Program-made: the position numbers and the translations under genes
Assembly (NCBI RefSeq): GCF_017590215.1
Contig: NZ_JAFFPK010000024.1
Location: 1-64,000 of the forward strand
DNA length: 64,000 bases
Source: Clostridium sp. CCUG 7971
GTDB lineage: Bacteria; Bacillota; Clostridia; Peptostreptococcales; Peptostreptococcaceae
Direction of reading: 5' to 3'
Shown: positions 47,628 through 57,688 of the stretch, in pieces
Layout: each line of letters opens with the position of its first letter
How positions within the stretch are numbered: the stretch's first letter is position 1
The notes under the pieces: generated by a model
What the model was told of the DNA's origin: nothing
What the model saw: the letters and a program-made list of their open reading frames with translations, nothing else
Databases searched by the model: none

Positions 47628-49043
47628 ATGGTTTTTAGCAGTTTAGTATTTTTATTCTTGTTTTTACCGATAGTTTTTATATTTTATTATTTAGTTAATG
47701 ATAGACTTAAAAACTTCGTGTTATTACTTGCAAGTCTGTTTTTTTATGCTTGGGGAGAACCAACGTATATATTCTTAATGCTTGGATCTATAGGGGTCAA
47801 TTATATATTTGGGCTTAAAGTATCTTCAAGTGATAAGAAAAAAAATAAATTATGGTTAACACTATCTATAATTTTTAATATTTCAATATTAGTTATATTT
47901 AAATATAGTAACTTTTTTGTAGATAATTTGAACACTTTACTTAATGTTAAGATAAGTATTCCGGTTATAAATCTACCTTTAGGTATATCTTTTTTCACCT
48001 TCCAGATTATAAGCTATATAATTGATGTGTACAGAAAAGATGGAAAAGTTCAAAGAAATATATTTGACTTAGCACTATATATAAGTTTATTTCCTCAACT
48101 TGTAGCGGGGCCTATTGTTAGGTATCAAACAGTAGCTGATCAAATAAGCAGTAGAAAGCACTCTATAAATAAATTTGCATCTGGCGTTGACAGATTCATA
48201 ATAGGGCTTGGTAAAAAAGTTATATTCTCAAATCAATTAGGTCTAATATCTGATGGAATCTTTGCAGTACAGTCATCGAATTTATCTACACTTGAAGCTT
48301 GGTTAGGGATAATATGTTACACACTTCAAATATATTTTGATTTTAGCGGGTATAGTGATATGGCAATAGGTTTAGGCAAAATGTTTGGATTTGAGTTTCT
48401 TGAAAACTTTAATTATCCATATATATCGCAATCTGTATCTGAATTTTGGAGAAGATGGCATATATCCTTAGGTAGTTGGTTTAGAGATTATGTATATATT
48501 CCTTTGGGTGGAAATAGAGTTTGTCCAATTAAGCAATATAGAAATCTATTTATAGTATGGTCTTTAACCGGAATATGGCATGGAGCTAATTGGACATTTA
48601 TGGCATGGGGACTATATTATGGAGTATTAATTGGTATAGAAAAAGCTTTTTTAGATAAGTTACTAAAAAAGCTACCACAGGTATTCAGACATATATACTT
48701 ATTACTAATAGTAATGATTGGATGGGTATTTTTTAGAGCAGAAAATATGGTACAAGCATCTGAATTTATACAAATTTTATTTGGAATTGGTTCAAATCCA
48801 GTATATAATAATTCATTTGTTCGTTATATAAGTGATTCTGGATATATTGTATTTTTAAGTATAATATTTGCAACACCTGTTATACCTAAACTGAAATCGA
48901 TATTGAGATCAAAAAATAAAAAACTAGTGGGAAGTAATCTTATATATGGACTTTACTCAACTTGTTTAATGTCATTAATGTTTGTGGTAGTTGTAATATT
49001 GATAAATTCTACATATAATCCATTTTTATATTTCAGATTCTAG
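47628..49043 (+). CDS. algI: MBOAT-family O-acyltransferase (AlgI-like)
   Basis: A 471-aa polytopic membrane protein of the AlgI/PatA-like MBOAT family, which carries acyl groups across the membrane for O-acetylation of exported polysaccharides or cell-wall polymers. The opening MVFSSLVFLFLFLPIVFIFYYL is standard. The active region includes SEFWRRWHISLGSWFRDYVY and the catalytic H318 in TGIWHGANWTFMAWG. It is followed 14 bases later by an AlgJ/DHHW protein. The acceptor polymer is unknown; no polysaccharide synthase is nearby. Confidence 0.94.
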   Translation: MVFSSLVFLFLFLPIVFIFYYLVNDRLKNFVLLLASLFFYAWGEPTYIFLMLGSIGVNYIFGLKVSSSDKKKNKLWLTLSIIFNISILVIFKYSNFFVDNLNTLLNVKISIPVINLPLGISFFTFQIISYIIDVYRKDGKVQRNIFDLALYISLFPQLVAGPIVRYQTVADQISSRKHSINKFASGVDRFIIGLGKKVIFSNQLGLISDGIFAVQSSNLSTLEAWLGIICYTLQIYFDFSGYSDMAIGLGKMFGFEFLENFNYPYISQSVSEFWRRWHISLGSWFRDYVYIPLGGNRVCPIKQYRNLFIVWSLTGIWHGANWTFMAWGLYYGVLIGIEKAFLDKLLKKLPQVFRHIYLLLIVMIGWVFFRAENMVQASEFIQILFGIGSNPVYNNSFVRYISDSGYIVFLSIIFATPVIPKLKSILRSKNKKLVGSNLIYGLYSTCLMSLMFVVVVILINSTYNPFLYFRF

Positions 49044-49057
49044 GGGAGGGCGTTAAA

Positions 49058-50254
49058 TTGAATAATAAAAAAGCAAAATGGATAGCACTTCCTTTTATAA
49101 CTATAATAATGGGAACTTTCTTTATCTCTGTAATAATTAAAGATAAAGAATATAGTGCATCTGAAAATAGAACATTGGCTCAAATGCCAACTTTAAAAGA
49201 TGTTAAATCAGGAGAATATACAGGTAAATTTGAAAACTATTTTTCTGATCAATTTCCATTTAGAGAAGAGTTATCAGAATTATACTCTAAGGCAGAAATA
49301 CTTCTTGGTAAAGATAAAGTTAAAAATTATTACTTACTAGATGATAACTGGATAATGCCAACACCATCAAAAAAAATGTCTGAAAAAGAATTGAAAGATG
49401 CTGCAAATGAAATAAATGAATTATCTAAGATAGCAGTAAATTCAAATAAAAAAGTTTATTATGTTTCTATACCACACAAAGAAAGTATGTTAACACATTT
49501 ATATCCTAAGTATACTGATGGACTAGAAAATGCTATTGATAATAAAAATAATTTTAAACGTTATTTAGATTTAGAAAATATAAATTGTATAGATGTAGAT
49601 GAGCATTTCTTAAAAGAGTTTAATGAGTCTCAACGAGAAAATTTATATTTTAAAACAGATCATCATTGGAATGGAATAGGAGCTTACGAAGGTTTTAAAT
49701 CTATCATTGAAGATATGAATATAGTAAATAATATTTCTTGGGATAACTATACTCAGACTATGTTTGATAAAGGATATTTTCTAGGAAGTTATAATAAAAA
49801 TTTAAATAATTTAGTAAAAGAAGATGAAACTATTCCATACGTTCATCTAAAAAATAGACCTAATTATGAATATTATAAATTTGATGGAAAAACAGAAACT
49901 AAATGCAAGGAAGAAGATGTTATAGGTACTCGTAGAAATGAAGAAGAAATTTTATACGGTGGTACATATATGTTTGGTAATGCTTGTTCTATCTTAAAAA
50001 TTAGAAATGAAGATGCTTTATCTGATAAAAAATTACTTATCATAAGAGATTCATATCAAGCTCCTACATCATGGTTATTTGCTGATATATTTTCAGAAGT
50101 ACAACTAGTAGATCCTCGATATATTGAAAGTATTGATTTATCTATTGATAATATTATAAGAAATAGTGATGCGGATATGGTTATGTTTATGTATAATACA
50201 ACGGACTTTAAAACAATGATAGATGTAATCAAAGAACAAAGAGAGAATATTTAA
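49058..50254 (+). CDS. DHHW-family protein (AlgJ/AlgX-like acetyltransferase partner)
   Basis: A 398-aa protein with one N-terminal membrane helix (WIALPFITIIMGTFFISVI) and an extracytoplasmic SGNH-like domain. The family name-giving motif T-D201-H202-H203-W204-NG is present, as are the ENRTLAQMP and NYFSDQFPFRE motifs near the N-terminus. In related systems this protein works with an MBOAT such as AlgI to place acetyl groups on a polysaccharide outside the cell. It starts at TTG behind GGGGAGGG. Confidence 0.9.
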   Translation: MNNKKAKWIALPFITIIMGTFFISVIIKDKEYSASENRTLAQMPTLKDVKSGEYTGKFENYFSDQFPFREELSELYSKAEILLGKDKVKNYYLLDDNWIMPTPSKKMSEKELKDAANEINELSKIAVNSNKKVYYVSIPHKESMLTHLYPKYTDGLENAIDNKNNFKRYLDLENINCIDVDEHFLKEFNESQRENLYFKTDHHWNGIGAYEGFKSIIEDMNIVNNISWDNYTQTMFDKGYFLGSYNKNLNNLVKEDETIPYVHLKNRPNYEYYKFDGKTETKCKEEDVIGTRRNEEEILYGGTYMFGNACSILKIRNEDALSDKKLLIIRDSYQAPTSWLFADIFSEVQLVDPRYIESIDLSIDNIIRNSDADMVMFMYNTTDFKTMIDVIKEQRENI

Positions 50255-50271
50255 TATTCTCTCTTTTTTTA
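50239..50271. terminator. Terminator overlapping the end of the DHHW gene
   Basis: AAGAGAGAATATT pairs with AATATTCTCTCTT, then a T-run. The 5' arm contains the last codons and the TAA stop. It also lies at the end of the convergent SGNH gene. Confidence 0.9.
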
Positions 50272-51024
50272 TATATCTAATAAAAATCTATACATTTTTT
50301 CTGATATCCGTTCATATCCAACCTCATTTGGATGAAGCCCATCTCTTGTAAATGTATTCATATTTTCTTTTGTTATACCACCTTCAGAATATAAATCTAA
50401 GACAGGAAGTGAATACATCTCGCCTAATGTTTTTATAACAGATACATAATCTATCAGTTTACTTCCGGCTTCATTGGTAAAGCTAATATCATATCCATCA
50501 TGAATTCTTTGAGGCGGAGTAATCAAAACTAAATCTATATAAGGATTTGATGATAAAATAGTCTCTATTAATAGTTGATATGCACCTGTAAATGTAGTTT
50601 TATCAAACCCACTACTTCCGCTTTCTTTGATTTTTCCTAGTTTTTTATTATATCTAAAGTCATTAGTTCCAATAAAAATTGTAGCCAAATCATATTCTTT
50701 ATAATTAACTAATTTTCCAACTGTATATGTTGACTTATTTTTAGGTTGGTATGCCATTGTGTGTCCATTTTCACCAATATTATCAATTTTTGAAAATCCT
50801 AAGATATCCTTAAGTTTATGCTGATATCCATTAGCCTTTGTTATACTATCACCTAAAGTTATCCATGACTTACCTTTCCACTTATTGAAATATACCTCAT
50901 TTAAAGGTAATTTATTTTGAGTGTCACTAAATGCAGATGATATGTTATTTGAGCTAAATAAATTATATATTCCAATACATATTATTAACGCTGGTAATAT
51001 TAAATAGATAAATTTCCTTTTCAT
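50269..51024 (-). CDS. SGNH/GDSL-family hydrolase, membrane-anchored or secreted
   Basis: A 251-aa protein with an N-terminal hydrophobic signal or anchor (residues 5-23), then a GDSL esterase domain. Block I is TLGDSITKANG with nucleophile S60, block III is IFIGTNDFRYN, and the C-terminal dyad D228/H231 is in RDGLHPNEVGYERI. Such enzymes remove or transfer acyl groups. Its convergent position next to the algI-algJ pair suggests a role in trimming the same acetyl decorations, but this is inference. AGGAGGAT precedes the ATG. Confidence 0.9.
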   Translation of the reverse strand: MKRKFIYLILPALIICIGIYNLFSSNNISSAFSDTQNKLPLNEVYFNKWKGKSWITLGDSITKANGYQHKLKDILGFSKIDNIGENGHTMAYQPKNKSTYTVGKLVNYKEYDLATIFIGTNDFRYNKKLGKIKESGSSGFDKTTFTGAYQLLIETILSSNPYIDLVLITPPQRIHDGYDISFTNEAGSKLIDYVSVIKTLGEMYSLPVLDLYSEGGITKENMNTFTRDGLHPNEVGYERISEKMYRFLLDI

Positions 51025-51473
51025 ACGATAATCCTCCTATATGCTTTATTATATAGAAGTATAGATAAATTATTCATATAAAAGGATATGATATTTAATA
51101 GCAAAGGTTGATTTTAAAAAGTATCAATAGATGGCTATTTTTAACGGTTTAGTCATGAGTCTATTTTTTATTTATGTATAATAGCTTTGGGTTTTAAGGT
51201 ATGATTAAAGAAATGATTGATAAAGGTATAAATAAAATAATATCTAATAATTTAATGATGTTCTATGTATATTTCTATAGTGTTTTCCGATACGTTTAAA
51301 TAATGATAGTAGACTATTTAATATATGTATATACTATGAACTATAAAAATATTCAAATTGTCAAAATGTAAATAGTATATGCTAATATATAGACCTATGT
51401 GAAGTTTTAATTATCTCCTTTAATGTTTTTCTAATAAAATAATTAGAAAAGAAATAGAATGATTTAGTTATGA
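51025..51473. other. Intergenic region, no gene seen
   Basis: This holds the divergent control regions of the SGNH gene and the ABC operon. A 32-codon open frame near 51201-51299 (starting MIKEMIDKG) lacks a ribosome site and is not called. No riboswitch or repeat is evident. Confidence 0.5.
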
Positions 51474-51479
51474 TATAAT
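51472..51479 (+). promoter_or_regulatory. Extended -10 box of the ABC-FtsX operon
   Basis: TATAAT (51474-51479) is preceded closely by TG (51471-51472). There is no good -35 at 17 bp, so the promoter is probably extended -10 or activator-dependent. Confidence 0.45.
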
Positions 51480-51517
51480 ATACTAAATTAAATTTAAATA
51501 AGAATAGAGGGGAACAA

Positions 51518-52222
51518 GTGAGCAAATTTATCGAATTTAAAAATGTTAAGAAGATATATAAAATGGGAGAGATTGAAATAAGTGCATTAAGTGGAGTAGA
51601 CTTTTCTATAGATAAAGGTGAGTTTGTAGTAGTTGCAGGTGCTAGTGGTGCTGGTAAAAGTACAATCTTAAATATTTTAGGTGGAATGGATAGTTCTAGT
51701 AGTGGAGAAGTAATAGTAGATAATAAAAAAATAAATAATTTTTCAAATAAAGATTTAATAACATATAGAAGATTTGATATAGGATTTGTTTTTCAATTTT
51801 ATAATTTAGTTCAAAATTTAACTGCACGTGAAAATGTTGAACTAGCAACACAGATTTGCAAAGATCCACTTGATATAGATAAAATCATGAAAGCTGTTGG
51901 GCTAGAAAATAGAAAAGGAAATTTCCCAGCTCAATTGTCTGGAGGAGAGCAGCAAAGAGTAGCAATAGCAAGAGCTCTTGCTAAAAATCCCAAATTATTA
52001 TTATGTGATGAACCAACAGGAGCATTAGACTATAATACAGGAAAATCAATTCTTAAATTGCTACAAGATACTTGCAGAAAAATGGGTATGACAGTTATAA
52101 TAATCACTCATAACTTAGCTTTAACTCCTATGGGTGATAAAGTAATAAAAGTTAAAAATGGTAAGATAGAAAATGTTACTATTAATGAAAATCCGGTTGA
52201 AGTAGAAAGGATTGAGTGGTAG
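51518..52222 (+). CDS. ABC transporter ATP-binding protein (MacB/LolD type)
   Basis: A 234-aa ATPase with Walker [10 protein letters not shown], signature [15 protein letters not shown] and Walker [13 protein letters not shown], characteristic of the MacB/LolD/FtsE class that drives mechanotransmission-type permeases. It starts with GTG behind GAGGGGAA. Its end overlaps or abuts the start of the giant permease gene, so the two form one system. Confidence 0.93.
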   Translation: MSKFIEFKNVKKIYKMGEIEISALSGVDFSIDKGEFVVVAGASGAGKSTILNILGGMDSSSSGEVIVDNKKINNFSNKDLITYRRFDIGFVFQFYNLVQNLTARENVELATQICKDPLDIDKIMKAVGLENRKGNFPAQLSGGEQQRVAIARALAKNPKLLLCDEPTGALDYNTGKSILKLLQDTCRKMGMTVIIITHNLALTPMGDKVIKVKNGKIENVTINENPVEVERIEW

Positions 52223-55200
52223 TAATGAAAAGTATTTTAAATAAAGATATTATAATGGACATAAGAAAATCTAAAGGTAGATTTTTATCCATATTATTTA
52301 TAGTAGCCTTGGGTGTCGCGTTTTTTTCAGGAATAAAAGTTTCACCAATAGTTATGAAAAATACATCGGATAAATACTATGATGATTATAATCTTATGGA
52401 TATAAAACTTATATCTACATTAGGGCTTACTGATGATGATATATCTGAAATAAAAAAGATTAAAGGGGTTAAAGGTATTTTTCCGACATACTCTATGGAT
52501 GTTTTAACGGAGTATAAATCTAATCAACAAGTTTTAAAAGTGCACTCATTAGAATTGAATAATATGGAAAATAATAATGATGATTACATAAATAGAGTAA
52601 AACTTGTAGAAGGAAGATTGCCACAAAAATCTGGAGAATGTGTAATAGAAAGAAATAAAATAGAGAAATTAAAAATACCTTTAGGTACTAAAATAAAATT
52701 AAAATCAGGAACTGATAAAAACATTAGTGATAGCTTAAAAAATACAGAATATACAGTAGTTGGATATATTGAAACTCCTTACTATCTTTCTTATGAAAAA
52801 GGAAGTAGTAGTATAGGAAGTGGAGCAATAAATAAAATAGTAATGATTCCACAAGAAGACTTTAAAATAGAAGCATATACGGAGGCGTTTTTAACTGTAG
52901 ATGGAGCTAAAGGCGAAGATTCTTACAGTGATAAGTATTTTGATAAGGTAAATGAAGTTACTGATAAATTAGATAACATATCAAAATCTAGAATAGATAA
53001 AAGATACAATGAAGTAATTGATGCAGCTAATGAAGAACTTCAAAAAGGTAAAAAAGAATTTGAAGATAAACAAAATGAAGTAAATAATGAATTAAAAAAA
53101 GCTGAAAGTGATATAAATACATATAGTAAACAAATAGAAAGTGGAGAAAATCGGTTAAAAAATAAAAAGAATGAAGTATCTCTGAAAATATCAAATGGAA
53201 AGAATCAAATAAGTTTAGGAGAAAGAGAGCTTAAAAATGGATACAAACAGTATGAAAATCACTTAAACGAATTTAATGAAAATAAAAATTTAGCTCAGCA
53301 AGGTTTTATAGATGCACAAAATAAGTTAGAAGAATTAAATAAACAAATACATTACTTAAATAATTTAAATTCATCACTAGAAGAAAAACTAAATCAAGAA
53401 AATTTAAGTGAAGAAGAAAAAAATAAATTAACTCAGGAATTAAGTAAAAATAATTTAGTATTACAGACATTAAACAGCTCATATAAAAATGGAAAAAATG
53501 AATTAGAAAATAAAAAACAACAGTTTAAAGATATAGAAAATAAGCTTTCAAGTACTAAGGCTACATTAGATAGTAATAAAGAAAAATTATCTAAAGAAAA
53601 AGAAAATATTATTAATATGGAAGCTAAATCAAAATTAGAATTTGATAAAGCTGAAAATGAGTTAAAAAAACAAAAACAAAAAATAGAAAAATCAAAAGAA
53701 AAATTAAACGAATCTAAAATAAAAGCAAATGATGAATTAATAAAAGCTGAAAATAAGATAAAAGATTCAGAAGATGATATAAAGAAAATAGAAAAGCCAC
53801 AGTGGTATATTCTGGATAGAAATAGTCATTATTCTTATGCAGAATATGCAGGATGTGCAAATAGTATAGACGCTCTAGCAAAGATATTTCCAGTATTTTT
53901 CTTTTCAGTTGCAGCATTAGTATGCTTAACTACTATGACTAGAATGGTAGATGAACAAAGAATAAATATAGGTACATTAAAGGGGCTTGGGTATACAACA
54001 GGTCAAATAGCTAAAAAATATATACTTTATGCATTGAGTGCAAGTCTTTTAGGGAGTATTTTAGGATTAATGATAGGATATACAGTATTTCCTATAATAG
54101 TATTCAATTCTTATGGAATAATGTATACATTACCACCTGTAGATTTAGTATTTGACGTAAGATTAGCAGTAGGTGTTACTTTAACAGCGATACTTATAAC
54201 TACTATAGCAGCATACTCAGCATGTTTTAAAGAACTTAGGGAGACTCCATCGGTTTTAATGAGACCAAGAGCACCTAAAAATGGAAAGAGAATAATGTTA
54301 GAAAGAATTCCATTTATATGGAATAAAATAGGTTTTATAGGTAAGGTGACTATAAGAAATATATTTAGATATAAAAAGCGATTTTTAATGACGGTACTTG
54401 GCATTTCAGGGTGTAGTGCTTTAATATTATCGGGACTTGGGATACAAGACTCTATACAAATGATAGTAGATGGTCAGTATGGAAGTATATTTAAATATGA
54501 TATGAGTGTTAATTTGGATAATAATATAAAAAATAGTGAATTGATAAATGTAGAAAAATATATCAAAGAAGAAAATGATATATCAAACTATCAATTTATA
54601 AACAATCAAAATGGTAAAATATCTGTAGGCAAAAGTGAGAAATCTATAAATATAGTTATACCTAAAAATAGTAATGAATTTAAAAATTTTGTAAGGCTTA
54701 AAGATAGAAAATCACAAAAGAAAATAGAGTTAAATAATAAAGGGATAGTACTAAGTGAGAAAGCGGCTAGAGATTTAAATATAAAAGTAGGAGATAGTAT
54801 AGATATTGTAAACAATAAAGATAAGAAGGCTAGAGTTAAAGTACTAGGTATAGCTGAAAATTATATATCACATTATGCTTATATTTCAAAAGAATATTAT
54901 AAAGAAGTATTTAAAAGAGATGTAGATTATAATAGAGTAATTGGTATTTTAAATAATGAATCAAAATCAGCTGAAGATAATATTTCTAAAAAACTTATAA
55001 GCCAATCTGGAGTAAATGGAATAAGCTTTAACACAGGTCTTAAGGAAAATTTTGAAACTACAATAGAAAATTTAAACTATGTAGTTTTAATAATGACTAT
55101 ATCAGCAGGAGCGTTAGCATTTGTTGTGTTATACAATCTTACAAATGTAAATATTTCAGAGAGAATAAGAGAAATAGCAACTATAAAAGTTCTAGGATTT

Positions 55201-55473
55201 TATGATAATGAAGTTTCAGCATATATTTATAGAGAAAATATAATACTTACTGTAATAGGTACTATAACAGGATTAGGTATAGGAAAATTACTACACCAAT
55301 TTATAATGGTAACTGTAGAAATAGAAAGTATGATGTTTGGTAGAATTATAGAAAGTAGTAGTTATTTAATTGCAGCGGTTCTTACAATCACATTAGGTTT
55401 AATAGTTAACCTAGCTATGTACTATAAACTAAAGAATGTAGAAATGGTAGAGTCCTTAAAATCTGTAGATTAA
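52216..55473 (+). CDS. FtsX-family ABC permease with long extracellular coiled coil
   Basis: A 1085-aa permease. The first membrane helix (RFLSILFIVALGVAFFSGI) is followed by a large extracytoplasmic part with a MacB-like fold. A coiled coil of about 260 residues (about 270-535) follows, very rich in Lys, Glu, Asn and Gln. Two FtsX cores follow, one at about 555-680 (RMVDEQRINIGTLKGLGYT) and one at the C-terminus (REIATIKVLGFYDNEVSAYI). A second extracellular domain lies between them. GTG 52216 and ATG 52225 are both possible starts. The role is probably mechanical action on the cell envelope or export of a peptide or lipid. No two-component pair is adjacent. Confidence 0.9.
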   Translation: MVVMKSILNKDIIMDIRKSKGRFLSILFIVALGVAFFSGIKVSPIVMKNTSDKYYDDYNLMDIKLISTLGLTDDDISEIKKIKGVKGIFPTYSMDVLTEYKSNQQVLKVHSLELNNMENNNDDYINRVKLVEGRLPQKSGECVIERNKIEKLKIPLGTKIKLKSGTDKNISDSLKNTEYTVVGYIETPYYLSYEKGSSSIGSGAINKIVMIPQEDFKIEAYTEAFLTVDGAKGEDSYSDKYFDKVNEVTDKLDNISKSRIDKRYNEVIDAANEELQKGKKEFEDKQNEVNNELKKAESDINTYSKQIESGENRLKNKKNEVSLKISNGKNQISLGERELKNGYKQYENHLNEFNENKNLAQQGFIDAQNKLEELNKQIHYLNNLNSSLEEKLNQENLSEEEKNKLTQELSKNNLVLQTLNSSYKNGKNELENKKQQFKDIENKLSSTKATLDSNKEKLSKEKENIINMEAKSKLEFDKAENELKKQKQKIEKSKEKLNESKIKANDELIKAENKIKDSEDDIKKIEKPQWYILDRNSHYSYAEYAGCANSIDALAKIFPVFFFSVAALVCLTTMTRMVDEQRINIGTLKGLGYTTGQIAKKYILYALSASLLGSILGLMIGYTVFPIIVFNSYGIMYTLPPVDLVFDVRLAVGVTLTAILITTIAAYSACFKELRETPSVLMRPRAPKNGKRIMLERIPFIWNKIGFIGKVTIRNIFRYKKRFLMTVLGISGCSALILSGLGIQDSIQMIVDGQYGSIFKYDMSVNLDNNIKNSELINVEKYIKEENDISNYQFINNQNGKISVGKSEKSINIVIPKNSNEFKNFVRLKDRKSQKKIELNNKGIVLSEKAARDLNIKVGDSIDIVNNKDKKARVKVLGIAENYISHYAYISKEYYKEVFKRDVDYNRVIGILNNESKSAEDNISKKLISQSGVNGISFNTGLKENFETTIENLNYVVLIMTISAGALAFVVLYNLTNVNISERIREIATIKVLGFYDNEVSAYIYRENIILTVIGTITGLGIGKLLHQFIMVTVEIESMMFGRIIESSSYLIAAVLTITLGLIVNLAMYYKLKNVEMVESLKSVD

Positions 55474-55583
55474 GACTATAAATCTTTTATATTCTAAAAA
55501 AGTAATGTCAAAAATCAAAAAACTCTCATAGTATAAATTAGGAGTAAAACTCCAAAGAATTAAATACAACAGGGGGTAGCAAA

Positions 55584-55772
55584 ATGTTAGACAGATTATT
55601 TGGCGGATGTGATTGTGCAGGAGGAATTTGGATAATAGTACTATTCTTCTTATTCTTAGTATTCCAAGATACATGGGCAGAATTTGATATATGTGATTGG
55701 ATACCATTCTTAATATTATTATTAATAGTTTGTGGAATGGGTGGTATATTTGACGACGGTTGTGGTTGTTAA
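55584..55772 (+). CDS. Small Cys-rich membrane protein, 62 aa, unknown function
   Basis: A two-helix membrane peptide (helix 1 about 14-29, helix 2 about 40-52) with six cysteines: C9 and C11 as CDC near the N-terminus, C37 and C50, and C60 and C62 as a terminal CGC. A strong AGGGGGTAG site precedes the ATG and a perfect terminator follows, so it is a real gene. Paired CxC motifs at both ends suggest disulfide cross-linking or metal binding. CATAGTATA at 55527-55535 fits the CATANNNTA -10 of mother-cell sigma factors, so a spore-related role is possible but unproven. Confidence 0.75.
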   Translation: MLDRLFGGCDCAGGIWIIVLFFLFLVFQDTWAEFDICDWIPFLILLLIVCGMGGIFDDGCGC

Positions 55773-55777
55773 TAATT

Positions 55778-55815
55778 AAAAAAGTAGACTGTCATTAGAC
55801 AGTCTACTTTTTTAC
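55778..55815 (+). terminator. Terminator of the Cys-rich small gene
   Basis: AAAAGTAGACTGTC pairs with GACAGTCTACTTTT, then T-rich. Confidence 0.95.
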
Positions 55816-55939
55816 ATATAAAGAAATTATATTTATGTATGATTCATAAATAAAAATTATGATTGATAAACTTTAGCAATAGACTTGGATTATAGGCATC
55901 TGCATATATGAATATAGCTAATTTTTACTTAAAATCGTC

Positions 55940-55968
55940 TTGAAATATAGCTAGCTTAACTGTATAAT
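55940..55968 (+). promoter_or_regulatory. Promoter of the UPF0371 gene
   Basis: TTGAAA (55940-55945), a 17-bp spacer and perfect TATAAT (55963-55968). The leader would be about 130 bases. Nothing else clear is seen in the 55816-56104 gap apart from one copy of the 28-nt repeat. Confidence 0.75.
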
Positions 55969-56049
55969 ATAGTCTTAAAGTGAAAAATAATTGAAAAAAA
56001 TACCGCTAGAGTATTAAGTAAATTATAGGGATTTTTACTTTAAACCAAT

Positions 56050-56077
56050 AAAATAAATATAAATATACGGCTAACAA
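56050..56077 (+). repeat. 28-nt repeat, copy 1
   Basis: The sequence contains ATATACGGCTAACAA and matches 57689-57716 in 27 of 28 positions. It lies in the leader of the UPF0371 gene. Confidence 0.85.
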
Positions 56078-56104
56078 AACAAAATAATTTAGTGAGGTGG
56101 AAAT

Positions 56105-57613
56105 ATGAAAATAGGATTTGATCACAAAAAGTATTTAGAGGAACAATCTAAGTACATATTAGAAAGAGTTAATAACTTTGATAAGTTATATCTAGAATTC
56201 GGTGGAAAACTAATAGGTGATTTACATGCTAAAAGAATTTTACCAGGATTTGATGAGAATGCAAAAATAAAAGTACTACAACATATGAAAGAAAAAGTTG
56301 AAGTTGTTATATGTGTTTATGCAGGAGATATAGAAAGAAATAAAATAAGAGGCGATTACGGAATAACTTATGATATGGAAGTTCTAAGATTAATAGATGA
56401 CTTAAGAACTTATGAACTAGACGTAAATAGTGTAGTAATTACTAGATTTGAAGGACAACCTGCTACAACAGTATTTATAAATAAATTAGAGAGAAGGGGT
56501 ATAAAAGTTTATAAACATGCTCCAACTAAAGGATACCCAAGTGATGTTGATACAATAGTAAGTGATGAAGGATATGGAGCTAATCCATATATAGAAACTA
56601 CTAAGCCAATAGTTGTAGTAACAGCTCCAGGACCAAATAGTGGAAAGCTTGGAACTTGTTTAAGTCAGTTATATCATGAAAATAAAAGAGGAAATAGTGT
56701 TGGATACTCAAAGTTTGAAACTTTCCCAGTATGGAATTTACCGCTTAAACATCCAGTAAATATAGCCTATGAAGCAGCAACTGTTGATTTAAAAGATGTT
56801 AACATGATAGACTCATTCCATTTAGAAAAATATGGTGAAATGTCAGTAAACTATAACAGAGATTTAGAATTATTCCCCGTTCTTAAAAAAATAATAGAAA
56901 AAATAACAGGAAAAGAATCTATATTCCAATCACCAACAGATATGGGTGTTAATAGGGTAGGATTTGGTATAGTAGATGATGAAGTAGTTAAAGAAGCTTC
57001 TAGACAAGAAATAATAAGAAGATACTTTAAAACTGCTTGTGAATATAAAAAAGGTCAATTTGATAAAGGTGCTTTTGATACTATTCAATTAATAATGAGT
57101 GAAGTAGGATTAAAGCCAGAAGATAGAAGTGTAGTTAAGCCTGCTAGAGAATACAGTGCTAAATTAAAAGAAACTGCTAGCAAAGATAATGCTTGTCCAG
57201 TAGTAGCGTTAGAATTAAATGATGGCACAATACTTACAGGTAAAGGCTCAAACTTAATGAATGCAAGTGCAGCAGTTATATTAAATGCTATAAAGCACTT
57301 AGCGAATATATCTGATGATATACATTTATTATCACCAGCTATTGTTGAACCAATTGTAAATTTAAAAACTAAAACATTAGCAAGTAGAACACCAGAGTTA
57401 AGTTGTGAAGAGGTTTTAACTACATTAAGTATATGTGCAGTTACAAATCCAACAGCTCATGCAGTTCTTGAAACATTACCTATGTTAAAAGGAGCACAAG
57501 CTCATTCAACAACTATATTAAGTAAGAATGATGAACAAACATTTAGAGAACTTGGAATAGATGTTACAAGTGATCCAGAATATCCATCAAGAAACCTTTA
57601 TTACGCTAACTAA
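56105..57613 (+). CDS. UPF0371 / DUF1846 family protein
   Basis: A 502-aa cytoplasmic protein that matches the conserved UPF0371 (DUF1846) family throughout, for example [15 protein letters not shown] at the start, [20 protein letters not shown] around residue 180, and [18 protein letters not shown] near the end. The function is not established; the central segment contains a P-loop-like GPNSGK. It starts behind GTGAGGTGG and ends at a terminator. Confidence 0.92.
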   Translation: MKIGFDHKKYLEEQSKYILERVNNFDKLYLEFGGKLIGDLHAKRILPGFDENAKIKVLQHMKEKVEVVICVYAGDIERNKIRGDYGITYDMEVLRLIDDLRTYELDVNSVVITRFEGQPATTVFINKLERRGIKVYKHAPTKGYPSDVDTIVSDEGYGANPYIETTKPIVVVTAPGPNSGKLGTCLSQLYHENKRGNSVGYSKFETFPVWNLPLKHPVNIAYEAATVDLKDVNMIDSFHLEKYGEMSVNYNRDLELFPVLKKIIEKITGKESIFQSPTDMGVNRVGFGIVDDEVVKEASRQEIIRRYFKTACEYKKGQFDKGAFDTIQLIMSEVGLKPEDRSVVKPAREYSAKLKETASKDNACPVVALELNDGTILTGKGSNLMNASAAVILNAIKHLANISDDIHLLSPAIVEPIVNLKTKTLASRTPELSCEEVLTTLSICAVTNPTAHAVLETLPMLKGAQAHSTTILSKNDEQTFRELGIDVTSDPEYPSRNLYYAN

Positions 57614-57630
57614 TAAAAAATAGAAAATAT

Positions 57631-57664
57631 AAGACCATATTACAACGGATGTAGTATGGTCTTT
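57631..57664 (+). terminator. Terminator of the UPF0371 gene
   Basis: AAGACCATATTAC pairs with GTAGTATGGTCTT, followed by TCTTAT. Confidence 0.85.
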
Positions 57665-57688
57665 CTTATATAAAATTATATAATCTTA

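Noticed and set aside
51201-51299. 32-codon frame starting MIKEMIDKG
   Set aside because: It lacks a ribosome site and a terminator; most likely chance in A/T-rich DNA.
55456-55707. Minus-strand 83-codon frame opposite the Cys-rich gene
   Set aside because: It is antisense to a gene with a strong ribosome site and terminator, and has no ribosome site of its own.
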